38,039 nucleotides of DNA from Cecembia sp. (GTDB lineage Bacteria > Bacteroidota > Bacteroidia > Cytophagales > Cyclobacteriaceae). Positions within the stretch are counted from its first letter, which is position 1. Every line of letters starts with the position of its first letter. The notes beneath the pieces are model-generated. The model had not been told where the DNA came from and ran no database searches. It saw only the letters and a program-made list of their open reading frames with translations. This document shows positions 32,625 through 38,039 of this stretch, one piece after another. The translations under genes were made by a program, and so were the position numbers. The stretch spans positions 1 to 38,039 of the forward strand of contig NZ_SLAP01000239.1 in the NCBI RefSeq assembly GCF_007126775.1, in the 5' to 3' direction.

Positions 32625-34907
32625 CTATTCTACAAACTGGAAGTTTTTAAGACGATTGAGAGATTTTCTATTAATAGGGGATTCTATGTTCTCTATAATG
32701 GATTTCTTTTCCCTTGCAGTCAGACGCCAATTGAGTGAAGCTCTCTGAATTTCTTGCTCTTGTTGATTAAAGACCCCATCTTCATCTGCCAAACCACGTT
32801 CCCTGAGGTATTGCAGCGTGGAATATTCAAATTCTATCCTTTCCATAGGGAAATCCAGACTTTCTTTCATACGGGTAAATAATACTTCATTATGTAAGGT
32901 CTGAACATTGTCCCAATTGATGTAGATGTTTTTTAAAGGAGTGAAAAACTTTTCCAAAAGCTTAGGCGGATATTTTTGGTCTATGTCAGAAAATTTTTCT
33001 GAATCTCTGATTGTCAGTAGCAAAACTCCAGAGGTATTTTCCCTGATCCAGTCTTCAAACACGGCGATAAACTTTAGTGCATCCTGCATGCCAAAATTAT
33101 CTGACAAGCCGGCATCCATTGTTTCCATTTGGGGCTTGGATGGCAATTGAATATTGGGTGTAATAAATGGAAAAGTAGCACCCATTCTCAAAGCGGTGAT
33201 AAAACGCAAATTACCGGCATCATGACCTGCATAAAACCTTTGGAAATCGATGCCCTGACTTTTTTCATTCAGGCCCTCCACCCTTTTATTGGAAATACCC
33301 ATATAACTGATGGAATATGGGGAAATATAAAGTTTTCTGCCATCATTGGTTACCAAAGGGGAAATAGGCATCATAGGGATCAAGGCACGGAATTCAGGGT
33401 CCCTGTAAGCTGAAATCGGTTTGTCCAAAATCCCCTTGGTATTGATATTCAACTGATTTTCAAATGCAAAACCCCTGTCTTTTAAATACCTCTTTTCATT
33501 GTATTTAAAATATTGATTCCTTATCAAGAGGTCGTTGACAAGTAGGGTAAAAATGATAGGGTTAAGGTTGTCTGAGGAAATTTCATCCAGGTACTTTTCA
33601 TCCTTTACGCTGATAGAAGGATCTTGTAAGGACCGAAGATATATTTCCCTAAATACGGATGCTCCAATCAAACCACCGGAAGCACCGGTTATCATTTGCG
33701 TATGTTCAAAGAGCCTGTTATCGCTTACGAACTGTGCCTCTTGAAGTACTTTTAGTGACCAAAGTGCAGCCCTTTGCCCTCCACCGCTGACAGTTATAAA
33801 TACCATTTTAGGCTTACTGCCCTCTGGAAATTTTGCTTTCCAATTTTCAAGAATCTGAAGGGTGAATTTCCGGTCGCTTTCCACACTATCGGAATGCAAA
33901 ATGGCATTCAATTTTTCAAGATTGTAGCGTGCGGGCGGGGAATCATAATCCAAACCAAAGGCCTCATGCGGCCTATTGAACCAAGAAGTGTTGGAAAGGG
34001 CGTTAAAGAGGAGTAAAAATCCCAAAACCGCTGGGGTAGCCCATTCCCTTAACCAGAAGGAAACTGCCCCGACCAACATAGTAGCGATGGCCAATAAGAG
34101 AATCCCACTTGCTGCAGCAGGTAATTGTAAAAAAGGTATTTCCCTGAATATCCCCATCAGCAAGATCAAGCTGATCAAAGCAGTCTGTATGATGATCATA
34201 TTGAGGTGGTTCTGATCAAATACCCTGAGCAATTGCTGCCCTTCAAATCCGGAAAGATCCTGCCTGACCATTTTGAATTTAAAGCTGATGTCCAGGTAAT
34301 CCAGCACTTTGTCTTTGTCCTTTTTGCTCTCCTTGATTCTCTTAAGCATATTGGCTCTGGTCAGCTTCGTTTTCCTGAGTTGTTTTTCTAATGTTCCCGC
34401 AAAAAGCACAAAAAAATCTTTGTTGGTAAAACCGAAATAGACAAAAAGCAAAGTGAAGGTCAAAAGGGAACCTGCACTGAAACCTAAAAAATATTCCATC
34501 ACAACCCAATTGTTTTCATGCTCATTATCCAACTGAAAAGTTATGATGCAATACAGGTAAAGCAGGTAAAAGGACAATGGGATAATCGAATTATTCAGAC
34601 AATATTGCAGAAATGGCCTCGGTATAATGGCAAGAAATTTAAACCTGGGACCGTCAAGGATATAGGTGGTCATGTGAAAGGCCATAGTGAAGATGGCCAA
34701 GGCAACACCCATTAGCAAAAAACTTCTCCAAGAGACGGCATTAAGGTACTCGGGATCCAAAAAAAGGAAAGGAATGCCTAAAACAGTTCCGAAACTTTGG
34801 AAAATAATAAGTAACAATAGGCCCCATGTAACCAAAAGCAACAAGTTCTTTCTCAAATGGAGAAAAAGCAATTGAACAGGAAAACTATATATGATCTTGT
34901 CCCACAT
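32625..34907 (-). CDS. Membrane-integrated patatin-like phospholipase
   Basis: This 760-residue protein joins a membrane part to a patatin hydrolase. The N-terminal 310 residues have about seven hydrophobic segments (roughly 20-42, 62-84, 104-125, 138-160, 236-254, 264-287 and 291-303), split by a charged cytoplasmic-looking stretch at 172-228. The patatin domain begins near 367 with VFITVSGGGQRAALW (oxyanion loop 375-379), then GASGG with nucleophile Ser410, and MDAG with Asp598, so the Ser-Asp dyad is intact. A phospholipid or acyl ester is the likely substrate, at the membrane surface. The long insert between Ser410 and Asp598 and the polytopic anchor differ from the common small soluble bacterial patatins. 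No signal peptide is present. Start at 34907; divergent from the DUF4494 gene. Confidence 0.88.
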   Translation of the reverse strand: MWDKIIYSFPVQLLFLHLRKNLLLLVTWGLLLLIIFQSFGTVLGIPFLFLDPEYLNAVSWRSFLLMGVALAIFTMAFHMTTYILDGPRFKFLAIIPRPFLQYCLNNSIIPLSFYLLYLYCIITFQLDNEHENNWVVMEYFLGFSAGSLLTFTLLFVYFGFTNKDFFVLFAGTLEKQLRKTKLTRANMLKRIKESKKDKDKVLDYLDISFKFKMVRQDLSGFEGQQLLRVFDQNHLNMIIIQTALISLILLMGIFREIPFLQLPAAASGILLLAIATMLVGAVSFWLREWATPAVLGFLLLFNALSNTSWFNRPHEAFGLDYDSPPARYNLEKLNAILHSDSVESDRKFTLQILENWKAKFPEGSKPKMVFITVSGGGQRAALWSLKVLQEAQFVSDNRLFEHTQMITGASGGLIGASVFREIYLRSLQDPSISVKDEKYLDEISSDNLNPIIFTLLVNDLLIRNQYFKYNEKRYLKDRGFAFENQLNINTKGILDKPISAYRDPEFRALIPMMPISPLVTNDGRKLYISPYSISYMGISNKRVEGLNEKSQGIDFQRFYAGHDAGNLRFITALRMGATFPFITPNIQLPSKPQMETMDAGLSDNFGMQDALKFIAVFEDWIRENTSGVLLLTIRDSEKFSDIDQKYPPKLLEKFFTPLKNIYINWDNVQTLHNEVLFTRMKESLDFPMERIEFEYSTLQYLRERGLADEDGVFNQQEQEIQRASLNWRLTAREKKSIIENIESPINRKSLNRLKNFQFVE

Positions 34908-34968
34908 AAACCTATTTTTCTTGGATAAGATAGTAGAATTTTAGTTGAATTCTAAATGGTATTTTTGA

Positions 34969-34999
34969 TTGCGCTATAAATTCCTATCCCTTACCTTCG
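34969..34999 (+). promoter_or_regulatory. Candidate promoter of the DUF4494 gene
   Basis: TTG at 34969-34971, a 20-bp spacer and TACCTTCG at 34992-34999 fit the Bacteroidota promoter with one mismatch in the -7 box, placing the start site about 17 bases before the ATG at 35023. A perfect -7 box TATTTTTG at 34960-34967 is an alternative but lacks a well-spaced TTG. Confidence 0.5.
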
Positions 35000-35022
35000 C
35001 TATCTGATTTAAACGTTGACTT

Positions 35023-35613
35023 ATGAGAATCTGGTTTTTGTGTAAGGTAAAATATGCCAAGGAAAATGAGCAGGGGCTTCTGAAAAACGTGTCTGAGCAA
35101 TATCTGGTAGACGCAGTTTCTTTTACAGAAGCTGAAGCAAGGATTTATGATATGTTGGGCTCTACCATAAGGGGTGATTTTCAGGTCACCAATATCAGCA
35201 AAAGTAATTTTGTGGATGTATTTCCATACGATGACATAGACATCTGGCACAAATGTAAAATCACCTATGTGGTAGCCGATGCAGATAGCGGAAAAGAAAA
35301 AAAGGTTACCCAGTACATGCTGGTGACTGCCCATGATGTAAAAGAGGCATACGACCGCATCCATGAGAGCCTGAGCAATATGTTGGTTACATTCCGTGTC
35401 CCTGACATTACAGAAAGTCCTATAGTGGAAGTTTTCCCATACGAACATGATGACGAAGAACTCCTACCCCCTCCACCTGCCAATTTGAAACCTTTAAGTG
35501 AGGTCAAAGCGGAACAGGAGAGAAGGGAATCTACAAGAGCCGGTAATGAAAGAGGGAATTTTGATGACCCCGAAGAAGCCGAGTTAAGGGAATTCAATGA
35601 AGGAGCCGAATAG
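35023..35613 (+). CDS. DUF4494 domain protein
   Basis: This 196-residue soluble protein matches DUF4494, a Bacteroidota family of unknown function. Its beginning, MRIWFLCKVKYAKENEQGLLKNVSEQYLVDAVSFTEAEARI in outline, is family-typical, with FTEAEAR at about 34-40. The two halves show a related pattern: a strand run, an EA-rich helix and a VFPYD/VFPYE element (VDVFPYDD and VEVFPYEHDDEE), which suggests an internal duplication of the fold. The last 50 residues are acidic and probably disordered. The start at 35023 has good promoter candidates upstream. The stop codon lies inside a terminator hairpin, so this is a single-gene unit. No function can be assigned. Confidence 0.88.
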   Translation: MRIWFLCKVKYAKENEQGLLKNVSEQYLVDAVSFTEAEARIYDMLGSTIRGDFQVTNISKSNFVDVFPYDDIDIWHKCKITYVVADADSGKEKKVTQYMLVTAHDVKEAYDRIHESLSNMLVTFRVPDITESPIVEVFPYEHDDEELLPPPPANLKPLSEVKAEQERRESTRAGNERGNFDDPEEAELREFNEGAE

Positions 35614-35624
35614 GCTCTTTTTTT
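35601..35624 (+). terminator. Intrinsic terminator containing the DUF4494 stop codon
   Basis: GAGCC (35603-35607) pairs with GGCTC (35613-35617) around a five-base loop, extended by a G-U and an A-T pair, and is followed by seven T (35618-35624). The TAG stop (35611-35613) straddles loop and downstream arm, so the hairpin is built from the last codons of the gene. Confidence 0.8.
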
Positions 35625-35660
35625 GAATTTTTTCAAACTAATTTTTTTTAAATTTTTAGT

Positions 35661-35668
35661 TATATTTG
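35661..35668 (+). promoter_or_regulatory. Candidate -7 box (TATATTTG) for the lipoprotein gene
   Basis: A perfect TAnnTTTG match lies 18 bp before the ATG at 35686, in very AT-rich DNA. No TTG occurs at the proper -33 distance. It also supports the choice of 35686 over the upstream in-frame TTG at 35623, which would put this box inside the coding region. Confidence 0.5.
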
Positions 35669-35685
35669 TAGAAATACCAAAATTC

Positions 35686-36840
35686 ATGAGAGGTTTTCAT
35701 AAGTTTTTAATTGTAATACTGTTGTTTGGTTCCTGTACCGACCCTGTTGAACCATCAATTACTCCTGAGATTGAAAATTTTTCGCTAGTGAATCTTGGCC
35801 AGGGGGCTTTAAACAATGACCAGGTTTTTGGACTTGAAGTATTTGAGGATAAAATGTTTTTTTTAAATCAGTCTATTCCTGGTTTTATTGATTCAAATGG
35901 CATGACTGATTTTTCATGTTGCTTGAATAGTGGAATAAACAGTAATTTTAGACCATCATTTGCTACAAACTATATCCTTCAGCCTATTGAAAATCTGATT
36001 GGGTTTGTGGTCTATCCAATAGATTTCTTTGGAGGATTACGTGCTTTGAATTTTGAAGAATTGCTCGGAGAATCAGGTAAAAATGCCAGAATAGTTTCAG
36101 GAAATCAACCGCTCCCAATCAACCTGGAAAGGAATTTTGAACTCAATGGAAATTACTTGATGCTTAATGTTACCACGGAGGATGGTATTGACCGGATTTG
36201 GATTTTAGAAATTGATTTTGGGGATGGATTCGGTTCTCTCAAACTCATCAACAAAATAGAAATCACTTCTGAAAGTTTAGGGGTTACAACCGGAAATCCG
36301 CAAATAGGTTTGGTCATTCGGAGTGTCAAAACACTCGAAGATAGGTGGATTGCCCATATTTCAAAAAGTGGGGAGGATACCGCATCTGGAGGAAGTTACA
36401 TTATTTCCAAAGAAGGAAGCATTCAAAAATTGTTTGGCTCTCAAACCGGTGATTCTAATTTCGGTTTTTACGATTTTACAAAAATTTCCCCGAATGATTT
36501 TCTGATCACTGAATCACCTATTGGGAGGATTTCTTATTCTAATTCTTTGATTTCCAGCACACCTCAGCTGATTGCAGAATTCAATGGACCTTTGATAATC
36601 CGTTATTTTGAAGAAAAAGCAGTATTTTTTATCCCAGGGCAATCATTGATAGCCTCTTTGGAAAATTTTAAAACTGATGGCGCTTCAAATTACCAAACCA
36701 TGGAATTGGACAGGACAGGATTAAACAGTAACCGTATATACGATCTCCAGTTTTTCAATGGAAAAGTATATGTGGCTACGGATAACGGAATTTATTCTAA
36801 ATCGATTGAAAACTTCTGGGAAGAGGTAAGACATCCATGA
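35686..36840 (+). CDS. Putative lipoprotein, possible beta-propeller, function unknown
   Basis: I do not recognise a named family. From the ATG at 35686 the 384-residue protein begins MRGFHKFLIVILLFGSC, a lipoprotein signal with acceptor Cys17, so it should be lipidated and face the periplasm or the outer membrane. The mature part is rich in short beta strands. Several pieces look like propeller blades (LEVFEDKMFFLNQ near the start and RIYDLQFFNGKVYVATDNGIYS at the end), reminiscent of two-component regulator propeller or WD-like sensor proteins. The gene appears more AT-rich than its neighbours. Its stop abuts the stop of the converging HD-domain gene with no gap. Function open. Confidence 0.8.
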   Translation: MRGFHKFLIVILLFGSCTDPVEPSITPEIENFSLVNLGQGALNNDQVFGLEVFEDKMFFLNQSIPGFIDSNGMTDFSCCLNSGINSNFRPSFATNYILQPIENLIGFVVYPIDFFGGLRALNFEELLGESGKNARIVSGNQPLPINLERNFELNGNYLMLNVTTEDGIDRIWILEIDFGDGFGSLKLINKIEITSESLGVTTGNPQIGLVIRSVKTLEDRWIAHISKSGEDTASGGSYIISKEGSIQKLFGSQTGDSNFGFYDFTKISPNDFLITESPIGRISYSNSLISSTPQLIAEFNGPLIIRYFEEKAVFFIPGQSLIASLENFKTDGASNYQTMELDRTGLNSNRIYDLQFFNGKVYVATDNGIYSKSIENFWEEVRHP

Positions 36841-37440
36841 TTACATTCTCAATTGGTTATTAATTACAAACTGGATCAGGTCCTCTATGGGCAAACCTGC
36901 TTTTTCTGATGCATCTGCGATATCATCTCGGCTGACCTGAGCCGCGAAACTTTTGTCCTTTAACCGTTTTTTTACTCCTTTTACCTCCATCCCATCATAC
37001 CCTTGAGGACGCATCAAAGAATAAGCATGCACAAAACCGGATAATTCATCAAAGGCATACAGCATCTTATCCATTTCCGAAACCGGTTCTACTCCAAAAT
37101 ATCTTGGGCCGTGACTGGCAATTGCTCTTATGATCCGTGGATCTTGATTTCGCGATTCCAATTCTTCAATGATTTTTCTGCAATGATCATCCGGCCATTG
37201 ATCCCAGTCTGCATCATGCAGCAAGCCAGATAAATACCAAAGCTTTTGGATATATGCATCATACCCCTTGTTACCAGCATAGGACTTCATCAAATGCCCT
37301 ACTTGTTGCATATGAAATACTAATTTTTCATTTTTTACCCAATTCCTTAAAATTTCCTCCGCTTCTGACAATTCCATCAATTGTCCCATATTATTGGGAT
37401 TTCCGAAATTTTCCCGATTTAAAAGGTATGAATTACTCAT
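36841..37440 (-). CDS. HD-domain protein, putative phosphohydrolase
   Basis: This 199-residue protein has an HD-superfamily metal-dependent phosphohydrolase domain. The metal ligands can be read as H43 or H49, the HD pair H75-D76 in GLLHDADWDQW, H86 and H110, and D131 in YAFDELSG. The spacing fits the stand-alone HDIG-type hydrolases that act on nucleotides or related phosphoesters in the cytoplasm. The first 20 residues are not conserved-looking; starts at 37389 or 37377 (MELSEAEEILRNW) are possible. The gene ends exactly where the converging lipoprotein gene ends. The substrate is not predictable from this sequence. Confidence 0.82.
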   Translation of the reverse strand: MSNSYLLNRENFGNPNNMGQLMELSEAEEILRNWVKNEKLVFHMQQVGHLMKSYAGNKGYDAYIQKLWYLSGLLHDADWDQWPDDHCRKIIEELESRNQDPRIIRAIASHGPRYFGVEPVSEMDKMLYAFDELSGFVHAYSLMRPQGYDGMEVKGVKKRLKDKSFAAQVSRDDIADASEKAGLPIEDLIQFVINNQLRM

Positions 37441-37476
37441 TTTAAAGTCATTTAAATGTTTTATGTATGTTAAATT

Positions 37477-37507
37477 TTGCTTTTCAATAATTTTTATTCT
37501 AATTTAG
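37477..37507 (+). promoter_or_regulatory. Candidate promoter of the PAS/histidine kinase gene
   Basis: TTG at 37477-37479, a 20-bp spacer and TAATTTAG at 37500-37507 (one mismatch to TAnnTTTG) precede the ATG at 37524. The leader would be only about 10 bases. AT-rich context makes chance matches likely. Confidence 0.4.
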
Positions 37508-37523
37508 ATTAAGTTTTTTTAAA

Positions 37524-38039
37524 ATGAACTCAGAAAGCCTATTGAACCTTCACACAGAAGAAAGTTTGGATTCTTCTACCTACTTGTATTCAGTTTTACT
37601 GAATCAGGATAATATTATATTGAATGCGAACAGGAAGTTTAGCCAAGAATTGTTTTTCGGTTCCAATAAATTGGAAGGATCACATTTATCTGACTATATC
37701 TTTCCTCAGGATTTTTCAAAATATGAATTACTTTTGAAAAAATCATTATCCAAGAGAGAAAGAAGTTTTTTCATGGACCTTAGAAAGGTAAGCATGGATG
37801 GAGTAGATTTTGAATGGACGAGATGGGAATTTTTTCCTCGCTATGATAAAAATAAGATAAAAGAAATTGTAGCCATAGGCCATACAATTGAAAGTACCAG
37901 TATTGGTAAAAGAAAAAAAGAGGAACTGTTCCTTAAACAAAATGAATTTATCGAAAAAATGACCTTCGACCACTCTCATGATATGCGGGCAAGAGTGGCC
38001 AATATCATTGGAATTTTGGAAATAATGGGAGAAGATAAA
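37524..38039 (+). CDS. PAS-domain sensor histidine kinase, 5' part (cut by window end)
   Basis: An open frame begins at the ATG at 37524 and runs 172 codons to the window edge without a stop. Residues 15-125 look like a PAS sensor domain (YSVLLNQDNIILNANRKFSQ, then DFEWTRWEFFPRY near the end). After a coiled linker (about 128-147), the H-box follows: FIEKMTFDHSHDMRARVANI. By comparison with the usual SH-E/D-LR-x-P pattern, His152 is the probable phosphoacceptor (His150 less likely). The usual Pro after RA is replaced. No membrane segment precedes the PAS domain, so this is a cytoplasmic sensor kinase. The catalytic ATPase domain and any receiver must lie beyond 38039. Confidence 0.85.
   Translation, partial: MNSESLLNLHTEESLDSSTYLYSVLLNQDNIILNANRKFSQELFFGSNKLEGSHLSDYIFPQDFSKYELLLKKSLSKRERSFFMDLRKVSMDGVDFEWTRWEFFPRYDKNKIKEIVAIGHTIESTSIGKRKKEELFLKQNEFIEKMTFDHSHDMRARVANIIGILEIMGEDK

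Noticed and set aside
32625-34907. Patatin as a CBASS-type antiphage effector
   Set aside because: There is no CD-NTase or accessory gene beside it; the protein is a large polytopic membrane enzyme, and cdaA is a distant housekeeping-type diadenylate cyclase fused to the folP unit.
34984-35448. 154-codon minus-strand open frame opposite DUF4494
   Set aside because: It is rich in His, Phe and Cys with no domain signal and would cover the DUF4494 promoter; the plus-strand gene has promoter, family match and terminator.

Overview
The window looks like chromosomal DNA of a Bacteroidota bacterium, probably order Cytophagales and near the Cyclobacteriaceae. The basis is a type IX secretion pair (PorU sortase and PorV), Bacteroidota-typical families (BT_3928-like DoxX protein, DUF1599, DUF4494, NfeD with flotillin), moderately AT-rich DNA, A-rich leaders instead of strong Shine-Dalgarno sites, and several TAnnTTTG-type -7 promoter boxes. 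The family placement is inference. It is mostly core genome: I see no rRNA, tRNA, CRISPR, prophage or insertion sequence.

Layout. 1-4.7 kb: a DUF389 membrane protein, then on the minus strand prolyl-tRNA synthetase and an NfeD/flotillin pair. 4.8-7.9 kb: a Gly/Met/Trp-rich lipoprotein and a FadL-like outer-membrane protein. 7.9-10 kb (minus): DUF1599, BT_3928-like DoxX protein and shikimate kinase, tightly packed. 10.1-11.8 kb (plus): dihydropteroate synthase and diadenylate cyclase CdaA, joined by a TTGA overlap. 11.8-17.3 kb (minus): an FAD oxidoreductase, a 1144-residue degenerate peptidase/beta-propeller/Omp85-like barrel protein, and YicC. 17.3-24.4 kb (plus): a five-gene run (MBL hydrolase, PssA, PorU, PorV, M16-like protein) in which every junction overlaps. 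24.4-25.8 kb (minus): a glycosyltransferase and a sugar ketoisomerase-like cupin. 25.9-26.7 kb: YigZ, then a degenerate heptamer repeat array holding a 79-bp tandem duplication. 26.7-30 kb (minus): a DAO oxidoreductase, NhaC and a DEDDy exonuclease. 30-32.6 kb (plus): an Mpo1-like protein and a KefB-type antiporter with RCK domains. 32.6-34.9 kb (minus): a membrane patatin. 35-38 kb: DUF4494, an unknown lipoprotein, an HD-domain protein, and the start of a PAS/histidine kinase cut off by the window end.

How parts connect. PorU and PorV are the attachment-complex components that process and carry T9SS cargo; the overlapping M16-like protein has lost its zinc site and is the most interesting candidate accessory factor. 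CdaA makes c-di-AMP, and the KefB-like antiporter ends in an RCK_C domain, a known c-di-AMP receptor fold, so ion homeostasis may link these distant loci. Intrinsic terminators at 1451, 3168, 6269 and 35601 delimit transcription units, and two of them contain the stop codon of the gene they end.

Most unusual items: the pseudo-peptidase/propeller/barrel fusion, the zinc-site-less M16 protein in the porUV operon, the heptamer array with an adjacent G-rich strand, and the low-complexity lipoprotein. I did not find an unmistakable new multi-gene system.
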